Shown: positions 1 through 7,453, counted from the first letter of the stretch. The stretch: 23,863 bases of DNA from Caryophanales bacterium UBA4100 (GCA_002383285.1 DFXU01000101.1:1762-25624), one strand, 5' to 3'. Numbers and translations are program-made. The notes: generated by a model from the sequence alone, not told the origin.

Positions 1-385
1 CCATTGCCGGATACAGCACTTCCTCTACCGTTCTCTGAAGTCGATGGATTTCGTCGATGAACAGAACATCGCCATCTTGAAGATTGGTAAGTATAGCCGC
101 CAAGTCACCCGGTCGTTCAATTGCAGGGCCAGATGTAGTACGAATATGAACACCTAGTTCATTAGCAATAATATTGGATAAGGTTGTTTTCCCTAACCCA
201 GGAGGTCCATATAAGAGGACATGATCAAGCGCTTCATTCCTCATCTTCGCTGCTTCAATATATATCTTTAAGTTTTCTTTAACCTGGGACTGCCCAATAT
301 ATTCAGACAGAAATCGAGGTCTTAAACTAAATTCAAGTGTATCCTCTTCCATCATCAAATTGGCCGAAATCACTCGATCCTCCAT
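1..385 (-). CDS. ruvB: Holliday junction branch migration ATPase RuvB (N-terminal part, cut by window edge)
   Basis: RuvB is the hexameric AAA+ motor that drives branch migration of Holliday junctions with RuvA. The 128 codons present, read by hand translation, carry Walker A GPPGLGKTT at about residues 60-68 and Walker B FIDEIH at about 109-114, both in the expected RuvB context. The remaining roughly 200 residues (rest of the AAA+ core and the winged-helix DNA-binding domain) lie outside the window. The ATG at 385-383 follows AAAGGAG about 7 bases upstream. The gene sits 37 bases after ruvA and is last of the visible ruvC-ruvA-ruvB run, so it probably shares their promoter and LexA-type control. 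The call is secure; only completeness is unknown. Confidence 0.97.
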   Translation of the reverse strand, partial: MEDRVISANLMMEEDTLEFSLRPRFLSEYIGQSQVKENLKIYIEAAKMRNEALDHVLLYGPPGLGKTTLSNIIANELGVHIRTTSGPAIERPGDLAAILTNLQDGDVLFIDEIHRLQRTVEEVLYPAM

Positions 386-422
386 GCTGTAAGCTCCTTT
401 CTCAATAACACATTGTGGCTAT

Positions 423-1058
423 CTATCCCTTATATAATAACTGAAGTGCTTTCTTTATCAAGATATCCGAGCTATCTTCCTCTTTCATATTAGCCTTAAC
501 TGCAGGCCAGACTCTTTCTATCTCACTATCTGTAAAGGATAGTGCACGAAGCGCTTCCTTCGTTTCTCGAATCACAGCTGCTTCACCTGCATTACTAGAC
601 AATCCAGCCACCGCTATGGAACCATCGTTCGGATATGCATCACGTAGCTCTAGACCTGCTGGGATTAGCTTATCCTTAAGATCTAATACCATTCGTTGTG
701 CAGTTTTCTTCCCAATTCCAGGCATTCTAGTTAAGTAAGTTATATCTTCCCTTTGGATAGCCGATATGAGCATCTCTGGACGACCTCCAGATAGAACACC
801 CAATGCAACACGTGGTCCAATTCCCGACACCTCTAGTAACCTACGAAAGAGCGCCTGCTCCTCTCGAGAGGTAAAGCCAAAAAGAAGAATAGCGTCTTCA
901 CGCACATGGTAATGAATATATACGACCACATCAGCTTCGGTATGCTGTTGATAGGTGTAAGGATTCGCACAGAATACACGATAACCTACTCCATTTACAT
1001 CTATGACGATGAAATCAGTCTCACACAGCCGTATTTGACCTCGTAAGTAATCTATCAT
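423..1058 (-). CDS. ruvA: Holliday junction DNA helicase subunit RuvA
   Basis: RuvA is the tetrameric junction-binding protein that loads RuvB at Holliday junctions. The 211-residue product starts MIDYLRGQI, the family's OB-fold N-terminus. It has two helix-hairpin-helix segments, around residues 75-90 (LEVSGIGPRVAL) and 108-125 (LTRMPGIGKKTAQRMVLDL). The C-terminal domain that contacts RuvB ends in ALQLLYK. Length is near the usual 200. The start codon overlaps the ruvC stop in an ATGA arrangement, indicating translational coupling, with AAGGATGG upstream inside ruvC. Three-gene ruvCAB order is usual in bacteria that keep RuvC; B. subtilis uses RecU instead. Confidence 0.97.
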   Translation of the reverse strand: MIDYLRGQIRLCETDFIVIDVNGVGYRVFCANPYTYQQHTEADVVVYIHYHVREDAILLFGFTSREEQALFRRLLEVSGIGPRVALGVLSGGRPEMLISAIQREDITYLTRMPGIGKKTAQRMVLDLKDKLIPAGLELRDAYPNDGSIAVAGLSSNAGEAAVIRETKEALRALSFTDSEIERVWPAVKANMKEEDSSDILIKKALQLLYKG

Positions 1059-1564
1059 TTGGGGATACCATCCTTTATTCTATCATTTAGTGAATTCGAA
1101 TGAGCATGGCATATAGCCACAGCCAATGCATCTGCTACATCATCAGGCTTTGGAATCTCACTTAGATTTAAGAACATTCGCACCATCTCTTGTACTTGGC
1201 GTTTCTCGGCTTTACCATAACCGACGATTGCTTGCTTTACCTGTAGCGGGGTATACTCTGCAATGGATAGCTTGTTCTGCACACCCGTTAGGATTATAAC
1301 GCCTCTAGCTTCAGCAACATTAAAGGCGGTTGTCACATTACGATTAAAGAATAATTTCTCAACAGCCATCTGATTCGGTTGATACTTCTCAATGAGCTGA
1401 GTAAGTGATTCGTGGATCATTAATAGTCGATCACCTTGTTCGGTATGTGCAGGTGTTTCGATGCAACCATATTGAACTGGCTTTAGCCTACTGCCCTCTA
1501 TATCCACAATTCCAAAGCCGACAATTGCGATGCCAGGATCTATTCCAATGATTCTAATAGTCAT
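1055..1564 (-). CDS. ruvC: Crossover junction endodeoxyribonuclease RuvC
   Basis: RuvC is the dimeric Holliday junction resolvase that nicks two opposing strands. The 169-residue product has the RNase H-like fold signature and all four acidic catalytic positions: D9 in GIDPG, E69 in AVEKLFF, and D142 and D145 in PDDVADALA. The ATG is preceded by AGGAG 5 bases upstream. It is first in the ruvCAB operon and its last bases overlap the ruvA start. A promoter and LexA-like box lie directly upstream, and the bofC terminator isolates it from the preceding unit. Family length is about 160-175, so it looks intact. Confidence 0.97.
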   Translation of the reverse strand: MTIRIIGIDPGIAIVGFGIVDIEGSRLKPVQYGCIETPAHTEQGDRLLMIHESLTQLIEKYQPNQMAVEKLFFNRNVTTAFNVAEARGVIILTGVQNKLSIAEYTPLQVKQAIVGYGKAEKRQVQEMVRMFLNLSEIPKPDDVADALAVAICHAHSNSLNDRIKDGIPK

Positions 1565-1613
1565 TCACTCCTATAAGGTTGTGTAACAATTGAATATACT
1601 ACGGGGATAAAGG

Positions 1614-1627
1614 CGAACGTATGTATC
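1614..1627. promoter_or_regulatory. LexA (DinR)-type SOS box for ruvCAB
   Basis: The bases CGAACGTATGTATC match the Gram-positive LexA/DinR consensus CGAACRNRYGTTYC at every position but one (A for T in the right half). The site begins about 7 bases downstream of the predicted -10 element and so covers the expected transcription start, where a repressor would block initiation. ruvAB is LexA-controlled in B. subtilis, so the site fits the gene. The right half is weak against a fully symmetric palindrome, which lowers confidence. Confidence 0.6.
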
Positions 1628-1633
1628 ATTCTG

Positions 1634-1642
1634 ATTATAACA
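1634..1642 (-). promoter_or_regulatory. ruvCAB promoter, extended -10 element
   Basis: On the minus strand the bases TGTTATAAT form a consensus extended -10 (TG, one base, TATAAT). No good -35 hexamer lies 16-18 bases upstream (AAGTAT at 17), which is tolerated for extended -10 promoters. It sits between the bofC terminator and ruvC, about 70 bases before the ruvC start. Confidence 0.55.
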
Positions 1643-1673
1643 GATACATAGCATGAATACTTCTAAAAAGGAC

Positions 1674-1703
1674 AAAAAAAGACTGGCTAAGTATAAGCCA
1701 ATC
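1674..1703 (-). terminator. Rho-independent terminator after bofC
   Basis: On the minus strand GATTGGCT and AGCCAGTC form an 8-bp stem (one G-U pair) around a 7-base loop, followed directly by seven Ts. It begins 4 bases after the bofC stop and closes the safA-bofC unit. Confidence 0.9.
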
Positions 1704-1707
1704 TTGT

Positions 1708-2133
1708 TTACTCAATCTCCGCAATCTCATAATCACTGAATGAGGATAGCACACTATTATACTCGTCATTATCTGTAATTTGAATTCCAAGCCTTAATTG
1801 CTCTACCGTACCTTCAGGCAAACTATTCTCGACCGATTCTATATCGATATGGAACAGCCTGCGAACAACCTTACCACCTGAAGGATCACCATCAAAGAGT
1901 GTAAGAAAATCATGATCATCCAGACCCACATAAGCAGCATCTTTACAGGTAGGACATACATCTATGATGTCTAAACCAACATTGAAGCTCATGACAACTT
2001 GAGCATCCGCTTCCCAAATAAACGTTCCCATAATAACAAATAGGAAGATGATAATCCCTGCTAATAATAATCCTCGTTTTTGCCTTATTCTTCTCTTGAT
2101 TCGATCCAATGCTCGTTTTATACCCACTACCAT
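1708..2133 (-). CDS. bofC: BofC-type forespore regulator of the sigma-K checkpoint (short form)
   Basis: In B. subtilis BofC is made in the forespore, exported to the intermembrane space, and restrains SpoIVB signalling to the SpoIVFB complex. The 141-residue product has a very basic N-terminus (residues 6-20), one hydrophobic segment (about 21-40) and then a BofC C-terminal domain from about residue 65. The stretches YVGLDDHDFLTLFDG and LFHIDIESVENSLP align with YIGVSDNGVISTFHG and FFQIDLERLESHMQ of B. subtilis BofC. The N-terminal beta domain of the 170-residue B. subtilis protein is missing, and a CPTC pair (C60, C63) precedes the shared domain. The start is uncertain: AGAAGG is only 2 bases from the ATG at 2133 but 8 from an in-frame GTG at 2127. 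Position between safA and ruv genes supports the name. Confidence 0.82.
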   Translation of the reverse strand: MVVGIKRALDRIKRRIRQKRGLLLAGIIIFLFVIMGTFIWEADAQVVMSFNVGLDIIDVCPTCKDAAYVGLDDHDFLTLFDGDPSGGKVVRRLFHIDIESVENSLPEGTVEQLRLGIQITDNDEYNSVLSSFSDYEIAEIE

Positions 2134-2186
2134 CGCCTTCTCGCATGCAATCTAATAAGATTATTCTCACCTGAGAAGGCAATAAT
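2129..2186 (-). promoter_or_regulatory. Inverted repeat enclosing the bofC ribosome-binding site and start codon
   Basis: The minus-strand arms GCCTTCTC (2180-2173) and GAGAAGGC (2142-2135) are perfectly complementary over 8 bp. Pairing continues outward through U-G, U-A, A-U, U-G, U-G and A-U pairs, taking in the bofC ATG at 2133-2131. The 30-base loop contains a small hairpin, AATCT-loop-AGATT, at 2149-2162. The 3' arm is the only Shine-Dalgarno-like sequence of bofC. No U-tract follows, so it is not a terminator. Confidence 0.5.
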
Positions 2187-2193
2187 TATGCAA

Positions 2194-3246
2194 TTATCTC
2201 TGATTCGCTTTATTCCTTGTTTGATGTAATCTTAAAACCTGATCATGTAGTGTATTCTTCTTTGCCTTCACTGCTACACGTTCTTTGGAGGAAGATGTCC
2301 TGTTCTTTTTCTTATCCTGTTGTACCGGACTCTGCTCCAAATCTACTTGTTCCTTGGTCTGCTGTGGCTGGACAATATCTTGTGTTGCAATTGGTTGATT
2401 ATATTGACCATGCGGCTGTGGATTGTGTGAAGACCACTCAGCATTCGCATTATTCTGCAAGGTTGAATACGTATTATAGTATTCATAATTCGCATGGCTC
2501 GGGTACTGCATCATGCTTGTAGGATATGGCTGGTAATTAGAAGAAGCTGCATAAGGCATTCCTAGATATGAGGAGTTCACTCCAGCATTATGAACAGGCG
2601 CATGAGATAAAGCTTGAGGCGTGGAATAATTGGTCATATGATATGGAGTATTATAAGCCGTATATCCGGACTGCGTATTCCACACAGGTGCCGTAGGCAC
2701 TGAAACCGGTGCTTGCATCGGAGTTGGCAGGGTACTTGGCATTGCACTTGGCATCGGTGTTGGCATTGTACTTGGCATCGAAGGCAGCATAGAAGTTAGC
2801 ATCGAGGACGGCATCGGTGCAGTCACCTCTTGAGCTGGCATCGGAATAGCAGCGAATGGAGGCATTGTCTGCCCCGGATAACTAAATTCTTGATCCCCAA
2901 TACCTGTTGGAGCTATCGGAGTTGGTTGAGCCGTTGATATCGGAGCTATCGGTGTCGTTAGATGTGGATTTATGTCCGCAATTGGCTGCGTCATAGCTAG
3001 CTCAGGATATACAGGAATAGGGGGGGGATTTAAATTTAGAGGAGACAGAATGCTAGTTGGCTCTGCCGTGCTGTTGATAGGCATATGCACTTGTTGTTTC
3101 ATCGGAATGACCAATTTCATTCCTGCGATAATTGTATTCGGATCAGTGACAGACGTATTAGCTGCCATAATCGCTTCAACTGTCACCCCATATTTTTGAC
3201 TAATTTCGTATAGGGTTTCTCCTGCTTTAACGAAATGAATTTTCAA
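2194..3246 (-). CDS. safA: SafA/ExsA-family spore coat assembly protein with N-terminal LysM domain
   Basis: SafA-type proteins bind cortex peptidoglycan through LysM and scaffold the inner spore coat. The 350-residue product has one LysM at residues 1-48 (GETLYEISQKYGVTVEAIMA, then a conserved N-x-I-x-x-G-x-x-L-x-I-P end). Pro-rich sequence follows to about 130, then a Met-Pro-Ser repeat tract at about 133-178, a Tyr/Asn/Gln-rich region at about 195-275 and a Lys-rich tail from 312. Low-complexity, Tyr-rich composition is typical of coat proteins. The start is TTG at 3246-3244 with GGGAGG 9 bases upstream. It precedes bofC, as a safA gene does in this region of B. subtilis. Outside LysM the sequence is not conserved enough to align by eye, so the name rests on domain, composition and context. 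Confidence 0.8.
   Translation of the reverse strand: MKIHFVKAGETLYEISQKYGVTVEAIMAANTSVTDPNTIIAGMKLVIPMKQQVHMPINSTAEPTSILSPLNLNPPPIPVYPELAMTQPIADINPHLTTPIAPISTAQPTPIAPTGIGDQEFSYPGQTMPPFAAIPMPAQEVTAPMPSSMLTSMLPSMPSTMPTPMPSAMPSTLPTPMQAPVSVPTAPVWNTQSGYTAYNTPYHMTNYSTPQALSHAPVHNAGVNSSYLGMPYAASSNYQPYPTSMMQYPSHANYEYYNTYSTLQNNANAEWSSHNPQPHGQYNQPIATQDIVQPQQTKEQVDLEQSPVQQDKKKNRTSSSKERVAVKAKKNTLHDQVLRLHQTRNKANQR
2713..2850 (-). repeat. Imperfect tandem repeat encoding Met-Pro-Ser units in safA
   Basis: On the plus strand the motif GGCATCGGTGTTGGCATTGT and near copies recur at about 12-base spacing. On the coding strand these encode repeated MPS, MPT and MPA units at residues about 133-178 of the SafA-like protein. 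Copies differ at several positions, so this looks like an old or relaxed coding repeat. Confidence 0.75.
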
Positions 3247-3264
3247 TGTTTAGAACCTCCCGAT

Positions 3265-3277
3265 TAAGTGTCACTTA
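3265..3277. repeat. Short palindrome upstream of safA
   Basis: TAAGTG and CACTTA flank a single central base, giving a 13-bp perfect dyad 4 bases upstream of the safA Shine-Dalgarno sequence. It could be an operator or an RNA element. I did not find a convincing sigma-E or sigma-K promoter in the 68 bases between safA and the preceding terminator, although CATAAGAT at 3286-3279 (minus strand) resembles a sigma-E -10. Confidence 0.35.
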
Positions 3278-3316
3278 CATCTTATGCTCGGGCTGGGCGT
3301 TTGACCCACAAATTAT

Positions 3317-3349
3317 AAAAAAGACATCCAGAAATGACTTCTGGACATC
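3317..3349 (-). terminator. Rho-independent terminator after ilvE
   Basis: On the minus strand GATGTCCAGAA and TTCTGGATGTC pair over 11 bp (two G-U pairs) around a 5-base loop and are followed by six Ts. It closes the pheB-hom-thrB-pheA-ilvE operon, 32 bases past the ilvE stop. Confidence 0.9.
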
Positions 3350-3381
3350 CTAATTCAATACTTCTTGCATGCTATGAGTTT

Positions 3382-4266
3382 CTATGAGTAAACTTTAACC
3401 CCATCCTTATCCACAATATTCCTGAATTCTTGAAGAAGGTGTGTAGTGATAGGACCCGCCTTGCCACTCCCAATAATTCTTGCATCAACCTCACGCACTG
3501 CAATGACCTCTGCTGCCGTTCCAGTCAAGAAAACTTCATCCGCAATATACACATCATGAAGTGTGAACGGCTCCTCTTTTACCATATATCCTTCACTTCT
3601 AGCAATAACCATGATCGCCTCACGCGTTATTCCTTCAAGCGCACCAATATAGCAAGGTGGTGTTGTTAATACGCCATGCTTGATGATGAAGATGTTATCT
3701 CCGGAGCCTTCTGCGACATACCCTTGTGCATTCAGCATGAGAGCTTCTCCAACACCAGCTAAATTAGCTTGGATTTTCACCAGAATATTATTCAGATAAT
3801 TCAGAGACTTAATCTTAGGATTCAAGGCATCCGGCACATTACGACGTGTAGATACAGATACAATTTTTAAACCGTCTATATACGCATCGGCAGAATAGAT
3901 AGCCAGTTGTTCTACGATAATAACTACATTAGCCTTAGGGGATCGCCGTGGGTCAAGCCCGAGATCTCCTGGGCCGCGCGATACGACTAATCGAATATAT
4001 CCATTCGTAAGCTCATTACGTCGTACGGTTTCAACTAAGGCTTGCTGCATCTCATCAGAGGTCAACGGAATATGAAGCATGATTGATTTAGCCGAATCAT
4101 ATAGCCTGTCCAAGTGCTCTTTACACTTAAAAATATTACCGTCATATATACGAATACCCTCGAATATCCCATCACCATATAAGTAACCATGATCGTATAC
4201 CGATACCTTGGCATTCTCCTTCGTAACAAAATCACCATTCAAGTAAATCCATTGTTGATTAGCCAT
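3382..4266 (-). CDS. ilvE: Branched-chain amino acid aminotransferase (fold-type IV PLP enzyme)
   Basis: The enzyme moves amino groups between glutamate and the 2-oxo acids of leucine, isoleucine and valine. The 294-residue product shows VYDHGYLYGDGIFEGIR near the N-terminus, the PLP lysine K153 in KSLNYLNNIL, EGSGDNIF, and TGTAAEV near the C-terminus, all typical of bacterial BCATs. I place the start at the ATG at 4266, which gives MANQQWIYLNG; a longer frame to 4341 would overlap pheA by 67 bases. GGAGGTG lies inside the last pheA codons, about 13 bases upstream, rather far. The pheA-ilvE gap is 8 bases. Lying directly after prephenate dehydratase, it might also transaminate phenylpyruvate; that is inference. 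D-amino acid transaminase and aminodeoxychorismate lyase share the fold but fit less well. Confidence 0.9.
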   Translation of the reverse strand: MANQQWIYLNGDFVTKENAKVSVYDHGYLYGDGIFEGIRIYDGNIFKCKEHLDRLYDSAKSIMLHIPLTSDEMQQALVETVRRNELTNGYIRLVVSRGPGDLGLDPRRSPKANVVIIVEQLAIYSADAYIDGLKIVSVSTRRNVPDALNPKIKSLNYLNNILVKIQANLAGVGEALMLNAQGYVAEGSGDNIFIIKHGVLTTPPCYIGALEGITREAIMVIARSEGYMVKEEPFTLHDVYIADEVFLTGTAAEVIAVREVDARIIGSGKAGPITTHLLQEFRNIVDKDGVKVYS

Positions 4267-4274
4267 AACGAAAC

Positions 4275-5150
4275 CTACACCTCCGCGTTTAATGTTTGAT
4301 ATAAGTACATGGGGTATGATCCCAGAATGCGCACCTGGCAACCAATGGATTCAATTTCACTAATCGCATTGGGAAGTAACGGCGAGTTCAGAGAGCCTTC
4401 AATATCAATATAGAAAAAATAGCTTCCCAGATTCTTCTTTGTTGGGCGAGATTCAATTTTTGTAAGATTGATTCTTCTCCAAGCAAAGGCTGATAATACC
4501 TGATGAAGGGCACCAGGGTAATCCTCAGGCAACGTTACAAGTATGGTAGTCTTCAGTGAATTGGTTGGAGGAAGTGTTAAGGGTTGATGCCCGACCGCGA
4601 TAAATCTTGTGTAATTATTCGCATGATCGGTAATATTAGCTGCAAGCACCGCAAGTCCATATAGGCTTGCAGCTGTCTTGGTTCCAATCGCTGCAAAGCC
4701 TGGGTCTTGACGCTCTTTTACAATCCGAACACCCTCCGCTGTACTACTGACATGCATGAATGAGACCCCTGGCAGCTTATTCTTAAGGAATTGCTGACAT
4801 TGGGCAATAGCTACAGGAATAGAGACGATCGTATGAATACGCGTAAGATCCACATCCATTAGCTCGCCAGGATTGTAGCCGATTAGATTCTGCACAGATG
4901 GATAAATCCATTCAGCTTGAATCGGCAGATCTACCTCATGGACTAAAAAATCAATATGTGGGTTGACCGAGCCATCAATCGTGTTCTCAATTGGAATCAC
5001 ACTGATATCTGTATCCCGATTGACTGTGGCCAAACAAACATCGGAAATCCATTTGTAAGGTGTTAGAATATGCGCTTGCTCTGGAAAGAAGTGAGCTGTC
5101 GCTTCATGTGAAACTGTTCCCTCTGGCCCTAAATATGCAATCCGTGTCAT
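4275..5150 (-). CDS. pheA: Prephenate dehydratase with C-terminal ACT domain
   Basis: PheA converts prephenate to phenylpyruvate, the committed step to phenylalanine. The 291-residue monofunctional enzyme has the PDT domain at about residues 1-185 (YLGPEGTVSHEA, PIENTIDGSV, and the catalytic TRF motif at 181-183). The ACT domain follows at about 200-285 with GALH (213-216) and ESRP (233-236), the motifs that form the phenylalanine-binding feedback site. No chorismate mutase domain is fused. The start overlaps the thrB stop by 4 bases (ATGA), so translation is probably coupled, with GGGGAAG upstream. Length is normal. Confidence 0.96.
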   Translation of the reverse strand: MTRIAYLGPEGTVSHEATAHFFPEQAHILTPYKWISDVCLATVNRDTDISVIPIENTIDGSVNPHIDFLVHEVDLPIQAEWIYPSVQNLIGYNPGELMDVDLTRIHTIVSIPVAIAQCQQFLKNKLPGVSFMHVSSTAEGVRIVKERQDPGFAAIGTKTAASLYGLAVLAANITDHANNYTRFIAVGHQPLTLPPTNSLKTTILVTLPEDYPGALHQVLSAFAWRRINLTKIESRPTKKNLGSYFFYIDIEGSLNSPLLPNAISEIESIGCQVRILGSYPMYLYQTLNAEV

Positions 5151-6115
5151 GCTCTTACTTCCCCTTTGGCTTTCTCAAATAATGTGTTGAACTCGCTGTC
5201 TGAGGATACCAGCTCTACACCCTTGGAGCTTGGTTTCAGCCATAAAAGCTGCGCATCCACATCCTGGCTGCGGAGTGAATTCAACAGAAATTGCTCAAGC
5301 TTGGCTTTGTCAGCCTCATGCTTATCGACAAGAGCCAATATGGTTGGACCCGCACCACTAAGAGCAGCACCAAGAGCACCGTACTGATTAGCATCCCGAA
5401 GTATCAACTCCATGCCTGGAATAAGCGTAGCTCGGTATGGCTGATGTAATACATCCTTCATCGCCAGACGAATGGCTGACAAATTCCCTGTACATAACGC
5501 TGCAACCAATAAGGAGGAATGACTTACATTAAATACGGCATCCTTCATATCCACCCGCTTGGGCAGTACATTCCTCGCCTTCTCTGTCGCCAGATGGAAA
5601 TCTGGAATCGCCACCAACACCTCTAAACGATCATCAGGCTCGATACGAATTGACTCTGCTCGCTCACCATCCCAGAATGCAATAACAATCCCACCATAGA
5701 GTGACGCACCTACATTATCAGGGTGATCCTCAAGCTTTGTAGCAAGTTGGAATAATTCCTCATTCGACAGCTTACCCCCAATAAGTGCATTAGCGGCATA
5801 CAAGCCACCGACAATTGCTGAAGCACTACTACCTAATCCACGAGTAAGTGGGATGTCACTATACATAGATATCGTTAATTCAGGATAATCGACACCCGCT
5901 GCAGCGAATACCTGTTGAGCAACTTTATATACTAAATTCTTCTTGTCCGTAGGAATACCTTGCATCTGCTCCCCATGAAGATGAATTGATGTTGCTTCAG
6001 TAATTTCCATATCAATCCACGCATATAAATCTAATGCCATACCAAGCGTGTCGAAGCCCGGTCCTAGATTAGCCGTACTTGCTGGGATTCGAACTCGCAC
6101 CTTCTGCCGACTCAT
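5147..6115 (-). CDS. thrB: Homoserine kinase (GHMP family)
   Basis: ThrB phosphorylates homoserine to O-phosphohomoserine, the substrate of threonine synthase. The 322-residue protein begins RVRIPASTANLGPGFDTLG, the conserved N-terminal GHMP segment. It has the ATP-binding LTRGLGSSASA at about 90-100 and the C-terminal GAALSGAGPT glycine loop. The ATG at 6115 follows GGGGAG with 9 bases of spacing; an ATG 6 bases upstream is out of frame. It lies 51 bases after hom and overlaps pheA by 4 bases. No threonine synthase (thrC) is in the window, so that gene must be elsewhere. Confidence 0.96.
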   Translation of the reverse strand: MSRQKVRVRIPASTANLGPGFDTLGMALDLYAWIDMEITEATSIHLHGEQMQGIPTDKKNLVYKVAQQVFAAAGVDYPELTISMYSDIPLTRGLGSSASAIVGGLYAANALIGGKLSNEELFQLATKLEDHPDNVGASLYGGIVIAFWDGERAESIRIEPDDRLEVLVAIPDFHLATEKARNVLPKRVDMKDAVFNVSHSSLLVAALCTGNLSAIRLAMKDVLHQPYRATLIPGMELILRDANQYGALGAALSGAGPTILALVDKHEADKAKLEQFLLNSLRSQDVDAQLLWLKPSSKGVELVSSDSEFNTLFEKAKGEVRA

Positions 6116-6166
6116 TCATGCACACTCCCCAATTTACATTCTGCGTCTATAACACGATCTTCAAAC

Positions 6167-7453
6167 CTAGCCCTCAACACGATAAACACTCTGAACAACC
6201 TCTACTACTCCTAGCTCGTTAAAGGTTGCTAGTACCTTATCCATATTTGCTTTTGTTGCGTTATGTGTAATAATGACAATCTCAGCCTGCGGATTGATCG
6301 TATTTGGTTGCTGAATGACGGATTCAAGGCTTACATCGTGTTGACCGAACACCTGTGAGATCCGAGCTAGAACTCCTGCTTTATCCTCTACATGCAATAG
6401 CACAAAATATTTGGAATCAATCTGATCAGCAGTTTTCATTTTTTTCTCAACATAAGCATTAGAACCGCGTCGACCATTAACACCCAGCTTTAAATTCTTA
6501 ATAACAGCAACGATATCTGCAACAACTGAGGTTGCCGTCGGCATCTCCCCTGCCCCACGACCGTAGAACATTGTTTCACCAACCGCTTCTCCATATACAT
6601 AGATGGCATTGAATACGCCGTGAACAGAAGCAAGTGGATGCTCGCGCTTTACCATGGTTGGTTCAACACTTATGCTGACATATCCATCTTGGTTCTCAGC
6701 AATACCGAGCAGCTTCATCTCATAACCGAGCTTCTTCGCATACATGATATCCTCCTTGCGCACGTTAGATATACCCTTAACCAAGACATCTGAGTAATTA
6801 ATCTTAGCATGGAATCCAAGCGTCGCAAGTATAGTCATCTTATATGCAGAATCAAAGCCCTCTACATCAGAGGTTGGATCGGATTCTGCATAACCCAGAT
6901 CCTGAGCTTCTTTCAGTACATCATCATAGGAAGCGCCCTCCTGACTCATTTTGGTCAAGATATAATTGGTAGTTCCGTTCACGATCCCCATCATTTTATA
7001 TATTCGATCAGATGAGAAGCCCTCGACCAAGGTGCGAAGTATGGGTACTCCGCCAGCTACACTCGCCTCATAGAATACATCACAGCCCTTTTCAGACGCC
7101 TTCTGCAATATCTCCTGCCCATGTTTAGCCATTAAATCCTTATTCGCTGTTACGACATGCTTTCCTCTCTCAAGAGACGCAAGAATATATTCCTTTGCTA
7201 ATCCAATCCCGCCCATAACCTCAATGACTACATCGATTTCAGGATTATTAATGACACTCCAAGGGTCTTCTGTTAGCTTATTCGAATCAATAGGTATGGA
7301 ACGATCTTTATCTATTTGTTGTACAAGAATTTGCTCGATAAGAACAGGGCACCCTACCTGTCTTTGCAAATCCTCCTGATGACCTTCAACAATTTTTACA
7401 ACTCCAGTACCTACGGTACCTAAACCCAATAATCCTATCTTAACCGGTTTCAA
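6167..7453 (-). CDS. hom: Homoserine dehydrogenase with C-terminal ACT domain
   Basis: Hom reduces aspartate semialdehyde to homoserine, the branch point to threonine and methionine. The 428-residue product has a Rossmann N-terminus (GLLGLGTVGTGV at 7-18), VVTANKDLMAKHG with the conserved K105, the substrate-domain motif GIVNGTTNYIL (156-166) and the D-x-x-K catalytic region near 201-205. A C-terminal ACT domain begins near residue 350 (FVLLHVEDKAGVLARISQVF) and is likely the threonine feedback site. The start is TTG at 7453-7451 behind a full AAGGAGG 8 bases away, which is convincing. It is the second gene of the operon, 57 bases after the ACT regulator. Confidence 0.96.
   Translation of the reverse strand: MKPVKIGLLGLGTVGTGVVKIVEGHQEDLQRQVGCPVLIEQILVQQIDKDRSIPIDSNKLTEDPWSVINNPEIDVVIEVMGGIGLAKEYILASLERGKHVVTANKDLMAKHGQEILQKASEKGCDVFYEASVAGGVPILRTLVEGFSSDRIYKMMGIVNGTTNYILTKMSQEGASYDDVLKEAQDLGYAESDPTSDVEGFDSAYKMTILATLGFHAKINYSDVLVKGISNVRKEDIMYAKKLGYEMKLLGIAENQDGYVSISVEPTMVKREHPLASVHGVFNAIYVYGEAVGETMFYGRGAGEMPTATSVVADIVAVIKNLKLGVNGRRGSNAYVEKKMKTADQIDSKYFVLLHVEDKAGVLARISQVFGQHDVSLESVIQQPNTINPQAEIVIITHNATKANMDKVLATFNELGVVEVVQSVYRVEG

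Noticed and set aside
2713..2850. CRISPR-like or minisatellite interpretation of the repeats in safA
   Set aside because: The units are contiguous, imperfect and in frame, with no spacers; they encode Met-Pro-Ser units.
2217..3199. Plus-strand open frames opposite safA and its LysM region
   Set aside because: They are antisense to a well-supported gene, have no Shine-Dalgarno sequence or recognisable domain, and mirror its low-complexity composition.
4267..4341. Longer N-terminus for IlvE starting at 4341
   Set aside because: It would overlap pheA by 67 bases and adds 25 residues with no family counterpart; the ATG at 4266 gives the normal N-terminus.
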